Shown here: positions 31,369-41,865 of the stretch, piece by piece
Numbering within the stretch: position 1 is the first letter of the stretch
How the letters are laid out: every line of letters starts with the position of its first letter
Assembly (NCBI GenBank): GCA_963575745.1
Contig: CAUYUJ010003071.1
Coordinates: forward strand, 18,450 to 82,449
Reading direction: 5' to 3'
DNA: 64,000 nucleotides
Source: Prorocentrum cordatum
Taxonomy: Eukaryota; Sar; Dinophyceae; Prorocentrales; Prorocentraceae
The notes under the pieces: generated by a model
Told to the model about the DNA's origin: nothing
What the model saw: only the letters and a program-made list of their open reading frames with translations
The model's database searches: none
Program-made: the position numbers and the translations under genes

Positions 31369-31567
31369 ATGGAGGATGACGATTAATGAATGACCGGGGG
31401 TCGTGTTCACGCGGCGGCGCCCGGGATGACGATTAGAAAAAACTGGCCGCGGGCCGGACAACTATTTTTTCAATCGTTCTCCTCCAGTCAGAAATCTGTG
31501 CAGACATAGCAGGAAACAATTTGTGTTAATCGTTCTCTCCCATTTTTTATTAATCGTCATCCCGCAT
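31369..31567. mobile_element. MITE family V, copy 1
   Basis: Ends GAGGATGACGATTAATGAA and TTATTAATCGTCATCCCGC are complementary. Shared internal words GTGTTCACGCGGCGGCGCCC and ATCGTTCTCCTCCAGTCAGA with 41638-41865. Confidence 0.9.
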
Positions 31568-31654
31568 TCTACATCCGAGTCCAGAAGCCTCCAAAGGCCC
31601 GCGCCGAGGGGCAACATCGAGCACTGCACGACCGGAGCCTGAAAGGGTCCGTCC

Positions 31655-31841
31655 TACAGTGGGCGGCGTGAATAAGGAACACTTGCTTTTCGAAAGGGGC
31701 TCGGTCGTTCCTTAGGCTTGCATGCGTTATGTATCGTTCCTTATGCGTTATGTATTATCCATCGTTCCTTATGCGTTATTCCTCATGAAAAATGGGCTTC
31801 GGTCCTAATTTACCGTTCCTTAGGTCAGACCGATGGCTGTA
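31655..31841. mobile_element. MITE family S, diverged copy 4
   Basis: Starts CTACAGTGGGCGGC, ends CGATGGCTGTAG, with repeated GTTCCTTA(G/T)GC words inside. Confidence 0.65.
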
Positions 31842-32298
31842 GTTCCGCCACTGCTGGAGCGGCAGGTTTCCATGGGGGGCATTCGAAGAACGCCCTCGCC
31901 CAGGACAAGCAGGCGTCGTCCGGAGGGAGGAGCCGATCTTCGCCTCGAACACCCCCGCCGCCACGGCCCAGGGGAGGCGCCCACTGGACACTTGGCCTGC
32001 CAGAGTGGCACGCCGGGCAGATGCTTTGCCCGAGCGGGAAGCCAGTAGACGCTCCAAGAGCAGATCTCCTTGCCATTGTAGCCCGAACCACTTGTGGGAT
32101 ATTGGCATGCAGTCAACGCGCCTAGTAAGGACGCGCGCCTTCATCTAGGATGCCCTTGCGTCCTTGCCTCTGCGGCCCGTCCTTCGCCGTTTTCACTGGT
32201 CGCCGCCGCCCCCCAAAAACCCAACTTCGGCCTCCAAGGGTCTTGTGTCCTTCCCTCGCGTCCTTACTATACGTTTTGACTCTATGGAGCTGCACTGG
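31842..32298. other. Unassigned; includes repeat R relative
   Basis: 32145-32270 aligns loosely with 58395-58500 (GGCCCGTCCTTCGCCG, GGCCTCCAAGGGTC, CGCGTCCTTAC). The remainder is not recognised. Confidence 0.4.
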
Positions 32299-32957
32299 TT
32301 AAGTCCCCCGCACAGGGAGGACTAGGGGCGGCGCAGCTCCGCCCGCTGATCTCGCCAGCGCGCTCCGCCCTGGACCATGGCAGCGTGCATGGTGGCTTTG
32401 GGTGCGTGGCGAGGTCTTCAGGCCCAATCCGCAATCAAGGCATGCGACCTCTGTGCGGCCCTTCGGGTTGATGCGAGTCACGCGGGATCGTCCGCGTGGA
32501 GAATAGCCGCCATGCGTCGATGGGGCCGAGGTGTCCATGGCCGCGAGGGCGGATGCCTCCAGATTCGTGTCGGCAGCGAGGTCCCTAGCGGCAGGGAGCG
32601 GCAAGTTCTCCAGCAGTGAACGTAGCAACTCAGACGTAACTTCCACATTTGGCTCCACGGGCCGCGCCATTGGTTCTGTGACCAAGTCCGTGAACAGAGG
32701 ACGCCAATGCCGAACTCACACCCCCCGGAGAGTAGCGTTTCGGACAGGGTGTCCATGTGCGCGGGGGGAGTCAGGGGTCCGATTGCTCCCTTTTTGCTAT
32801 CCTTTGGGTGAGGATAGCTGTTTGGCTGGACACCACTGTAGTTCACGTGGACTCGGCCTGATGCCAACATGCTAGCCAGCTGCGAGAAGACACCGACTGA
32901 TAAACCCACAAGATCCTTGAGCCTCACCAGGAGCGACTCCCGCCAAGTCCGCGGCAA
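32299..32957 (-). pseudogene. Minus-strand coding-like frames with a possible zinc finger
   Basis: Two overlapping minus frames look protein-like. The upstream one (from 32957) reads MPRTWRESLLVRLKDLVGLS and VFSQLASMLASGRVHVNYSG. The downstream one (32685 to 32299) reads SELLRSLLENLPLPAARDLA and then CLDCGLGLKTSPRTQSHHAR with a following CHG, a spacing compatible with one C2H2 finger. They would join by a one-base shift near 32690. They lie in the same orientation as the LINE remnant at 33600-35000, from which they are separated by two MITEs, so they may be its far 3' part. No catalytic motif is visible. Function cannot be assigned. The downstream frame ends in a natural-looking stop. Confidence 0.25.
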
Positions 32958-32967
32958 TGCTCTCTGC

Positions 32968-33258
32968 TGGGATGACCTTGGGGGGTTCTAAATGGATAGG
33001 GGGGTTACAAGTGGATGCCAAGGTGGGTTATGTTTGGCCCAACCTGGCTTATAAGTGGGTTACAAGTGCCCTAAGTAGCTTAGGAGGGGTCGATGACTCG
33101 GCGAAGTGGGCGGAGCCCTCCTGGCCCAGATCGTTAACCCCCCTAAGCTGCTCAGGGCACCTGTAACCCACTTATGAGCCAGGTTGGGCCAGATATAACC
33201 CACCTTGGCATCCACTTGTAACCCCCCTGTCCACTTGGGAACCCCCACGGTCATCCCC
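32968..33258. mobile_element. MITE family G, full-length copy
   Basis: Same 291-bp organisation as 19956-20246: long terminal inverted repeats TGGGATGACC... and a nested central inverted pair. Confidence 0.9.
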
Positions 33259-33403
33259 GTGGAGGTCTCCGGACACTGCCCACGAGGGGATCCCCGTGGA
33301 GGCGGCCTCCGCTGCCTCCTTCGTGGAGCAGGAGCCCGGCGTCGCCCACGTCGCGGGTGCACCCGCTTTACCCCGGCGTGCGTCTATCCCGCACCTCTGG
33401 GCT

Positions 33404-33597
33404 CGGGTCGGGCGAAAGGGGGGGATTGGGAAAGGGGGGGTTACGAAATTTGCTGCATGCAGCTGGTTTCGGCCTCACCGAGGGGCCCATTCCTCGATAC
33501 ATAACCGCCTCCAGGCGCCGGGAGGCGCCGGGAAAATCAGCTACGTGAGCTGATTCTCAAACCCCCCCTTTGCTATCCCCCCCTTTTGCCCGACCCG
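33404..33597. mobile_element. MITE family W, copy 1
   Basis: Ends CGGGTCGGGCGAAAGG and CCTTTTGCCCGACCCG are complementary over about 36 bases. Internal palindromes GCTGCATGCAGC and AATCAGCTACGTGAGCTGATT are conserved in 56051-56245. Confidence 0.9.
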
Positions 33598-33599
33598 AT

Positions 33600-35000
33600 G
33601 GGCGGACACGGAAGAGTAGGACGAACTCCTTGGTGAAGGTCCATCTTGGACGCAAGCATGATGAGATGCACCGAAGCCCCTCGGTCTACGTAGGGGCCTT
33701 TTTTTTGCGCAGGGGCACGGCACAAGGTCCCCGCCACTGTCTGGGGCGAGCCGCCGAGCAACCACGGCCAGGAAGCCTCTGGAGGATCCAGACGACCGCG
33801 CCCAGACAGGCACTCCCCGAGCAAGAGGACGACTCTCGGCAGCAGGTCCGGGGTTGTTGCACCCGCGGTGCCTGGCGTATCGATGGCCCCGGTGAGCTCT
33901 GCCTCTGTGACTGCTGCTGCGCCGCGGGGGCCCCGGCCCACGGCGCGAGCGAGCGCGGCCCACCGGCCCAGGAAGGCGGTCCAGCATGCGAGCACTGCAA
34001 CGAGCATCCCACTGGCCCGGCCACATCCGCTTGCCTTTGAAGCTGCCTGCACAAGGATTCCCGGGGATTCGCCTGGGTCCGAGAAGGACACCATCTGCAC
34101 CCCGCAATGTGTAGCTCCGCTGGAGACAGGATCCGCATGCACGCTGCGAGTCGTGTCGACCCTGAGCCTTGTTGCTGCAAGGCTGCCTGGATGCAGCCTT
34201 GCAGCGGGGCGGGGGGTCGATCGCGGGCTCGGCAAGTGCCGGAGGCAGCCGGCACAACCCAGCCTGCCAAGGCAAGACCCGTGATCACATTGAAGGTCCA
34301 TACAGTCGCGCTTGCTGCCCAGGACGATGTTGCCGGGGCGAGAGGCTGCGCCCAGGCCACGGCGGCATCACCTCGGCACAAGTTGACAAAAGCGGACTCT
34401 AGATCCTCCGAATCTGGCCGTGTTTCGCGGACGCCCTGCATCCACGAGGCCTCTTCGAGCCACCACGGCAGTATGCGCATCATGCCCGGCCTTGGGCCGC
34501 ATATTCGACACAGTCCCCCCAGCGGCAAAGATGGTCATGCTCTCCGTGCTGGCGGCAGGAGACGCCGTTGTGCACCAGGGCTGTCCCCTGGGCTGCTGGC
34601 GACGCCAGCACGATGTCGATCCAGCGGAACTGCCCTTGAAAATGCTGGGTGTCTCCGAGGCGTACCTTGACCGACCGGCCACGCCTAGGGAGGAGGACCT
34701 CCACTGGCTCGTGGGACCCAATGAAGGGGCTCAGATGTCAGAAGGACCAGTGCTGAACGAAAGAAGACTTCGCTCTTGCTCTGGCTGAAGATTGATTGAT
34801 GTTCCCCATGACTACGACGACTGGTACTCCTGCTGAGCTGTAGGGCTCCCCGACGAGGGCGCGAAGATCTTCTTTGAGACCTCCGAGCTCTCTGTGCCAT
34901 TCCGTGTCGCCTCGTCCCACGCTCACCGATATAGACACCCAGAGTTTCCGGGAGGCCCCCACGTGTCTGAGGCGTTCAACGAGGGAGGGAGGGGGGAGGG
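33600..35000 (-). mobile_element. LINE-C: minus-strand LINE remnant
   Basis: Minus-strand frames give an EEP endonuclease remnant (35000 to 34480) followed by about 900 bases of protein-like but unrecognised sequence, for example DSEDLESAFVNLCRGDAAVA. Frame changes are frequent. RT motifs were not found. Confidence 0.35.
34480..35000 (-). pseudogene. LINE-C endonuclease remnant
   Basis: Read on the minus strand, the frame from about 34990 gives KLWVSISVSVGRGDTEWHRE, LGGLKEDLRALVGEPYSSAG and VPVVVVMGNINQS. This is the EEP succession of a strand, a helix with W-H-x-x-L-x-x-L and the catalytic strand, with the canonical GDFN changed to GNIN. One frame over, QFRWIDIVLASP at about 34600-34633 is the substrate-binding strand corresponding to xxQIDYILAS. 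The closing SDH is not visible. Loss of the Asp in GDFN and the frame change show it is dead. The sequence belongs to a LINE inserted on the minus strand. The upstream part runs into a purine/GAT repeat, so ORF1 is absent. Confidence 0.45.
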
Positions 35001-35450
<450 letters not shown>

Positions 35451-35984
35451 TGGCGCCCTCGTGGCGCCGCGAATGGATCAGCCCTGACGTCATGCCCAGG
35501 GCGCCCTCCGGCAGCGACCAGGGGTCAGAGCTGCGAGATGCACTTCCCGACGACGGTCGGGAACTTTGCCGTCGGCGTGTCGCGCCGCCGGCTCGTGGCC
35601 GCCCACGCTCCGGCGCGACGCGCGATCCCTTTTCTCGGTCCCCGCGCGTCACCGCCCCGAGCGGCTCCGGGCCTCCCGCCCAGCGGAGCGGAGCGGCACG
35701 CTGTCCTCAGGAGAGGAACAAACACACAGACACGAGTAAGCGTCGACTCCCCAGAAAGTATGGGAGAATATGGGGAGTGGGGGGGAAGACAGAAGCCCAG
35801 CAAATATTGGAAAATATGGGGAATCTTTTTATATGTGTGTATTTATTTGTGTGTCCTGGGGCCCCTTCATGTCCGCATGCAGAGCACGACGTGTCGCCGG
35901 GGCCGCCGCCTCGGCACGCGAAGCGGAGGCTTCCAGCCCGAAGCAGCAGAGGGAGTCAGGCCCACACTGCGCATAGGCAGGCGG
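35451..35984. other. No recognisable gene
   Basis: Mixed sequence with an AT-rich patch (35760-35860) that can partly pair with 35705-35770. Confidence 0.35.
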
Positions 35985-36270
35985 CCAGGCGGGAGGCCGC
36001 ACGGGAGGCGGTCGCGCGGGGGATCACATGGGGAGAGCGCGCGGGAGGCCACGCGGGGGGCCGGAACGGAGATCAGGCGGGAGATGGCCCAGGTGACCCC
36101 GCGGGGGAGCGCAGTGGAGGCCACACCAGAGGTTCCGCGCTGGAGCCCCCGCGGGAGGCCACACGGGAGGCCCCCACGGGGGACTTTGCGGGGGACCAGT
36201 TCGGGGACCACACGGGGGACCACACGGAAGGCCATGCGGGAGACCATAGGGGAGATAGATCCTGCGGGGG
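35985..36270. repeat. GGGGGACCACACG-type minisatellite
   Basis: Many 12-15 base units of the form (C/G)GGGGGA(C/G)xxxACGCGGG or ACCACACGGG. The plus frame reads as degenerate GD-H/x-TG repeats, which I attribute to the minisatellite. Confidence 0.75.
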
Positions 36271-36833
36271 AGCACGGGCCACGGGCCACTTAATTACTGT
36301 TGGAATTGTTGGTGTCGCGCGTGCCCTGAAACATGCACAGAGACCTCTACGGACAGGTTGCTCAGGGAGACATGCCGTCATGCTCCACGGCTCTTGGTTT
36401 CCAGAAGGGGGGGGGGCTGGTTCGAACCCCCCTCCCGCCTCGCAATGGGCGGGGACGGCGGGGGGGGAGGGGGGGGGGGGACGCGCTGGGTTCGAACTCC
36501 CCCACCTTTGCACAGGGGGGTCGGGGGGGGGGGACGGGGGGGTCCTCCTCCTCCTCCTCCTCTCTCCGCCTCCTCCTCCTCCGCCCCCGAGCGCCCTCGG
36601 GGGGGGGTGCTGGGCGTGTCCAAATGTTTGTCCAAGGCAGGCGTCCTCGAAACGGGTTCTCTCGCAGATGCACGACAGATCCGTTGGCACAATTTCTCGA
36701 TGCTGGGAGGTTGCACCGGACATACCTACATGCGCGCCGACAGCTCATACCGATACGTGCGCCAGTGCTGACCAATATGCATGATGTTGACCCTTCCAGG
36801 AACTCTGCATCCGAACATGATGGCGTCTTTTGA
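36271..36833. repeat. G-run and CTC-rich region
   Basis: Runs of 8-10 G at 36408-36540 and a CTC block at 36544-36585. Two GGTTCGAAC words occur at about 36419 and 36489. No gene recognised. Confidence 0.7.
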
Positions 36834-37346
36834 GTGCGTACTTCTATGTCAGCCAGCTTCCGCAAGCAATACACGGGCGGAGCCGCCCTTACCTTGCTTT
36901 CATTTGTTCTCGCCAGCCTCCGCCGCATTCCGCCGAATGCGAGAAAAGACTTCTTGATCCCTCGGAAAGGAGGCCCGTTCTGGAGCGATCCGAATCATCC
37001 ACGTCCCCTTCCCCCTTCCTCGTCCTCCACTTTCACCGACGACTGCGACGGCTCCCACGACGACGACGACGACGACGACGACGACAGCGACCTCGCCGAC
37101 GCAGACGACGACGACGACGACGCCGACGACGACTCAGCCGCCGACGCAGACGACGACAGCGACGCCGGTGCCTCCGCCTCCGCCGCGCGGGGAGGCCGTG
37201 GACAGCTCCCCGTCGCCCATCGAGGCGCTGCTGGCGTGCGCGCGGGCGGTGGCGGCGCTGCAGTCTCGTGGCGGCCGCGGCTTGCACCAACGCTTTCCGA
37301 CAGTACCAATGCGGTGGGAGCGTTCGTTAAGGAATGTGCCTAGGAG
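36834..37346 (+). repeat. GAC array within an unassigned open frame
   Basis: GAC triplets with GCC interruptions at 37056-37170. An open frame (36834-37343) runs through it and gives an Asp-rich centre. I cannot tell a real low-complexity protein from a repeat artefact. Confidence 0.4.
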
Positions 37347-37380
37347 GCTTCAGTAGGGGGAAAACAAACCTACATCGCTT

Positions 37381-38487
37381 TTGACCACCCTCGCTTCCAA
37401 GAGATACCAAACGATGCCAAATTGCAGCCTGTACTGGTCAGGCCGGTATGGCCTGGTTTTGCCTGGAAGCGAAAGCGGGGTAGGTAATTCACGCTCTGAT
37501 TCAGACCCTGGAGGGTCCCTTGACTCCACTGAAGGCGGCGGTGATACCCATGGCCACTCCACGATGAGAGTTCCGCGGGCTTTCAGGCCCTGGGGTCCTC
37601 ATCAAGAGGGTCCTTATCCAATGCCGCCACCGTCATGTTGGCTCAAGCGGTCGCACGGCTCGGCGCCCCCTCCGCGGCGGGCACGAGCCTCGAGGGGCTC
37701 TCACGGCGGACGCTGCCGCTGTCGTCGAGGCGGCGGTGCGGGGCGCCGCGGATGCCGAGGTTCAGAGGCGCACAGTGCTGCCGTGGCGCGCTCGGCCGCC
37801 AGCGCCGCCCTCGTCGCGCGGCGCGAGCGGCCAGCGGCGCCGCCTGCAGCTGCCGATGCACCCCCTGGAGTCGTTCATGATGCTGCTGCTCCTGCTGCCG
37901 CCTCGGCGGCCAACCTGGAGCGACGACGGTGCCGCCGCCAGCGCCCTGCTGGGCGGCGTGCCGTGGAGCGGGGAGAAGCGGCGGCGATGACGGGCGTGGT
38001 GGAGTGCGAGGCTGGTGCGCCCTTGGCGATCGTCGGCCTCGAGGTGGCCGCCATGAGCGTCAGCGACGACGGCCTCCCCGACGACTCCTGGGCTGATGCT
38101 GGTGGTGCTGCGGCCCCTGCGGAGCCGTCGGCGGCCGCTGCTGCTGCGGCGGCGGCGGCGGATGGCGAGGCAGAGGGCGCGAAGGAGCCGGTCGTGGCGA
38201 CCCTGACGGAGCCCTCCTCTGCACCTGCTGTTTCGGCGGCGTCGGTTGCGGCGGCTTGCGGAGCTGTGGCTGCCGCGTGGTTCAGGGAGTCCAGCGACCC
38301 GCGAACCGCGGTGACGGCCATCGTCATCCAGCTGATGGACGCGCTCCGTGCCCAGGCCGTGCCCAACGAGGCCGTCGAGGAGCTGGCCGTGGGCCTGGGT
38401 CCTGCCCCCCGCTGGGTCTGCCCCCCTGGCGCGGGCGGCGCGGGGCTCACGGCCCGCGGGCCCGTGATGCCCGATCTCGGCATCTGA
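37381..38487 (+). CDS. Hypothetical Ala-rich protein
   Basis: An open frame of 368 codons ends with a stop at 38485-38487. The C-terminal 150 residues look coding: MTGVVECEAGAPLAIVGLEV, VSDDGLPDDSWADAGG, an Ala run, KEPVVATLTEPSSAPAV, then WFRESSDPRTAVTAIVIQLM and EAVEELAVGLGPAPRWVCPP. The N-terminal part is Arg/Gly/Ser-rich and probably not coding in this frame; in neighbouring frames I see MLAQAVARLGAPSAAGTSLE from 37635 and LTADAAAVVEAAVRGAADAE near 37700, so one-base shifts are likely and the true start may be 37635. A spliced-leader-like word lies at 37629-37647. No domain recognised. A retroelement gag or a host protein are both possible. Confidence 0.3.
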   Translation: MTTLASKRYQTMPNCSLYWSGRYGLVLPGSESGVGNSRSDSDPGGSLDSTEGGGDTHGHSTMRVPRAFRPWGPHQEGPYPMPPPSCWLKRSHGSAPPPRRARASRGSHGGRCRCRRGGGAGRRGCRGSEAHSAAVARSAASAALVARRERPAAPPAAADAPPGVVHDAAAPAAASAANLERRRCRRQRPAGRRAVERGEAAAMTGVVECEAGAPLAIVGLEVAAMSVSDDGLPDDSWADAGGAAAPAEPSAAAAAAAAAADGEAEGAKEPVVATLTEPSSAPAVSAASVAAACGAVAAAWFRESSDPRTAVTAIVIQLMDALRAQAVPNEAVEELAVGLGPAPRWVCPPGAGGAGLTARGPVMPDLGI

Positions 38488-39130
38488 GCGGGCGTGGCTT
38501 CCCCGTGGGGTCGTCCGTGCTCCCTTGAATTCAACGCGCGGTGCGCGCCCTGTGCGCTCTCGGAGAGTAAAAAAATACCGTCACCCTTGTTGAGTAGGGG
38601 ATCGGCTACAGAATTGCTTTATCCCCATATTCGTCTGAATTTTTGCCGAATCCATAAGAAATGCGTAGAACGTTCCTAGTCCTGCGAGCAGTTTACGTAT
38701 GAGTTTTGGGGTAAACCAATCCGGCAATCGATCCCCTACTCGAGATTGAGGTCACCAGCTCGGGGGTCGCCACCTCCGAAACGAGGGTCGAGGAGGAGGA
38801 GGAGGAGGAGGAGGAGTGGGGAACGAGAACCGAGGAGAGTTCTGGACGTCCCGTTCTGATTTCGTGGTTCTGTTTTTTGGGGGGGGTCGGTGGCCCTCCT
38901 CACCTTCCCTCAGGAAAAAGTGGCGACATCCCTTGTGGCGCTTAAGCTGTTGAGGACACCTTCCAGGCATCTGCGCACGGATGAGGGCATGTTTCGTGTT
39001 ATCCCAGGCTACATTTGGAAGTGCGAGTGATGGGCACGCGCATGTGCATAGGCCATGTTATACGACACGTTGCCAGTGTGTCCAAAGCTTGAAGTACGTT
39101 CCGTAATGTTGAGGCTCCAGATCCGCATCA
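38488..39130. other. No recognisable gene
   Basis: Contains a short GGA run at 38790-38815 and an inverted pair GATCGGCTACAG / CCGGCAATCGATCC. Nothing else is supported. Confidence 0.4.
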
Positions 39131-39139
39131 TCATTTGCG

Positions 39140-40056
39140 TGCGTTGTCGCTGGCAGCGCGAAGCCAAGCTCCGCGGCGAGCTGCTCGGCCTCAGCCTTGG
39201 GGCTCTTCGCTCTCGAGTTGAACTCCCCGAGCGCCTTCCACAGGGACGCCGGCGGACTGCGCTCCCGAAGCTCGCGCGAGGGCGGCCGCCAGGAGCAGCG
39301 CATTCTCCCCGCAGGTGGCGCAGGGGAGAACGCGACCCAGAGGTGCAGCCACCCGCTCTCGGCCAACATGCCCGTTTGGCCAGCGATCTCATCCCTGGCT
39401 CTGTCGATGACGACGGCGCTGCGCAGCGTTGTGCCCCGCGACGGCGTGGAGGTGAGATAAGACGTGCGCGTCGGGGTGAAACCCGAGTGGCGCACGGCGT
39501 GTGGGCCCGAGCTCTGCCACGTGGGTTCCTGTTCGCTGGGTCTGAGCATGAGCAGGTTCCGCGCCCGATCTTCGGCCTGGCCGTCAACCTCATCGCCTTC
39601 GACACTTCGGCGCCCTGTAGCAGCAGCTCGTGACTTCTTGGTAGATCTGGGGCCCGTGAAAGCCGCGGACCTGCAGCCATAATCCTTGTGGTGAGAAGCG
39701 GGGGCGGAAGAGCTGGCCTGGCCAACGCTCCTCGTACCGTTGTTCGTCCTCGGGCTGAAAGCCGAAGGGGACGATGGTGGCATGTTGCTCCCGCGCGAAC
39801 CCAAACTTCTTGTCATTCAGGTCCTCCTGCGCGGCCGTGAGCCGAACCTCTATGCCGACGCGTGGAAGTAAGACGCCGTGCGTGCACCCCGTCTTGTGCA
39901 TCTTCGGGACGTTCAGGAGACGTCGACCCGCGTCGGGATCGTCATGGATCGTGTTGCAGTCGCTCACGGCTTGCACGACAACGAGGGGCATGCCCAGACG
40001 CCTTGCGTCGGGACGAGCGCGCGTGATGATCCACTTCGCCAGCGTCTCCCACTAGA
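39140..40056 (-). pseudogene. PIF1-like DNA helicase, C-terminal fragment
   Basis: Minus strand. From 40056 one frame reads ETLAKWIITRARPDARRLGM, PLVVVQAVSDCNTIHDD, MHKTGCTHGVLLPRVGIEVR, LTAAQEDLNDKK and HATIVPFGFQPEDEQRYEER to about 39600. One frame over, PTWQSSGPHAVRHSGFTPTR is followed by YLTSTPSRGTTLRSAVVIDR, SGWLHLWVAFSPAPPAGRM and RPPSRELRERSPPASLWKAL. This order (a G-V-x-L-x-hydrophobic, V-R-L-T block, then a UvrD-C2-like T-S-T-x-S-x-G-x-T strand and a final L-x-V-x-F-S-x-A box) is that of superfamily 1B PIF1/RecD-type helicases abundant in dinoflagellates, some in Helitrons. The Gln of the GQT motif is Thr and the SRA box is SPA. The ATPase N-terminus is absent. Frameshift plus lost residues mark a pseudogene. 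Confidence 0.5.
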
Positions 40057-40069
40057 TGCCCGTTCCGCG

Positions 40070-40820
40070 GTCCAGCCGAATTGGCCTATAGCTATGGGGA
40101 CACTTGTGGAGGTGGGTATATGCTCGGGACTTTTCGCAATTCACCTGGCGGCGAGGCTCCCGCTCAAGAGTTCCCCCAGATCCGCGCCACAAGAACCCAA
40201 CGGTGAACACAGGTACGGGGCTCGGGTGGCCCAGTCGGATTTGTACAACGGTTCGGCGGCACCGTAGGGAGGGGGCTCCCGCCTGACACGTCCTCACGGT
40301 GCAGTCAGAGATGAGGGTCCCGCTCGGGACTACCTCCACATCCACGCCTCAGAAGCCCAGAGGTAAAGACGGGTACAAGGTTTGGAAGACCCGTTCAGTT
40401 TACTAGCGCGATTGCTTCGGCGGCCCCATAAGGAGGGGGATCCCGCCTGAGACTTGTCGTACAAGTCGCTCACAACCGAGGCTCCTAGATCCACGCGCCA
40501 GGAGCCCAGAAGGGAAGACAGTTCGGGGTTTGGGCGACCTGGTTGCAATGCCAACGACAGGTACAGGGTTTGGGCGACCCGCCCGGAGTACTAAGATAAT
40601 CGAGCTCCCGCTTGGGGCGCCTTCGCAGTTTACTCGGAAAAGAGGCTCCCGCCCGAGACGTTCTCCACAGCCATGCCTCAGGGACCCAAAATCGAAGGCA
40701 CTTGCAGGAATTGAATGACCCCCTCGGGCTACTGACATGGCTTGGCAGCTGAAGGGGGTTCACGCCTGACCCTTCCTTCACAATTCAGTCACAGTCGAGG
40801 TTCCTGCTCGAGACTTCCTC
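40070..40820. repeat. Diverged minisatellite X, array 1
   Basis: Repeated words GAGGCTCCCGC(T/C)C, CAGTTTACT, AGGAGGGGGATCCCGCCTGAGA and GTTTGGGCGACC. Its reverse complement matches units at 62930-63275. Confidence 0.7.
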
Positions 40821-41059
40821 AAAATGAATGTGTGGGTGTGTGAGTGCGAGTGGGAGTGTTAGTGGGTGGGTACGTGTGAGGTGGTAGTGCTGGTGGTGGT
40901 GATGGTGTGTGTGTGTGTATGAGTGATGGTGGTGGCGGTTATGCTTGCTGGTGGGACTTCATTGTTTTAGCAGGAAAAATAGGAACGTGAAAGAGACAAT
41001 ACGCAAACAAAGCACGCAACACAGAACGCGAACGCTACGTTGCCAAACAAGTCCCCAAG
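40821..41059. repeat. GT-rich stretch and spacer
   Basis: GTGTGTGAGTGCGAGTGGGAG and GGTGGTGGTG words at 40828-40930, then AC/AA-rich spacer. Confidence 0.7.
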
Positions 41060-41637
41060 GCGCTCTCCCACGGCGCTCCGGGAGCGCTCCAGCGGCGCGG
41101 GGGATGTGTCTATTCTGCGTGGTGTTTTCTCGTTGTGTTTTCGGGTAGCGTGCTGCCGCGGGGGCGCTTCTGCAGCGTTCCAGCGGCCCGCCGCCTGCGG
41201 CTTCGGGCGACGCTGACGGGAGACGCGGGCGACCGTACTGTTTCCGTGTAGCGTGCCGAAGCAGGGCGCTCCAGCGGCCCGCTGCCTGCGGCTTCGGGCG
41301 ACGCGGACGGGAGACGCGGGCGACCGGAGCGTTTGCGAGTGTTTTTGTTCCTGCTCCGCGTGGTGTGTTCACGTTTTGTTTCCGTGTCGCGTGCCGAGGC
41401 AGGGCGCTCACCGCGGCGTTGCCTGCGGCCCGCTGCCTGCGGCTTCGGGCGACGCGGACGGGAGACGCGGGCGACCGTGGCGTTTGCGAGGGTTTTTTGG
41501 TCCTGCGCTGCGCTGTGCTTTCGCGACGTGCTTCCGAGAGCAGCGTGCCGACGCAGGGCGCGCCTGCAGCGCTGCAGCGACGCTCCTGGGCGACGGACTG
41601 CTGGCGCGTGTTGTTTTTACTGCGTCGTGTCTTTTAA
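41060..41637. repeat. About 125-140 bp minisatellite, four to five units
   Basis: Each unit has GCAGGGCGC, CCAGCGGCCCGCTGCCTGCGG, CTTCGGGCGACGCGGACGGG, AGACGCGGGCGACC and a TTTTCGCG/GTGTTTT-rich part. A further unit lies beyond the MITE at 42001-42140. Confidence 0.9.
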
Positions 41638-41865
41638 TGAGGATGACGGTTAATAAATGACCAGGGGTCGTGTTCACGCGGCGGCGCCCGGGATGACGAT
41701 TAGAAAAATCTGACCGCGGGCCCGACAATTTTTTTGTGTGTTTGTTTTTTATTATTATTATAATCGTTCTCCTCCAGTCAGAAACTTGTACAGAAACAGC
41801 AGAAAACAAAAACTACGTTTTAAATCGTTCTCTCCCATTTGTTTTCATTAATCGTCATCCCGCAT
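41638..41865. mobile_element. MITE family V, copy 2, within the minisatellite
   Basis: Inverted ends TGAGGATGACGGTTAAT / ATTAATCGTCATCCCGCA. Longer than copy 1 through a T-rich ATTATT insertion at 41730-41760. Confidence 0.9.

Noticed and set aside
35700-35870. Possible foldback around an AT-rich patch
   Set aside because: Arms pair only in short CACACA/TGTGTG stretches, explainable by simple sequence.
36415-36505. Two GGTTCGAAC words resembling tRNA T-arms
   Set aside because: No upstream A box or acceptor stem; they sit in G-run-rich repeats.
41060-41637. CRISPR-like regular repeats
   Set aside because: Units are 125-140 bases without unique spacers of constant size, no cas genes, and the context is eukaryotic.
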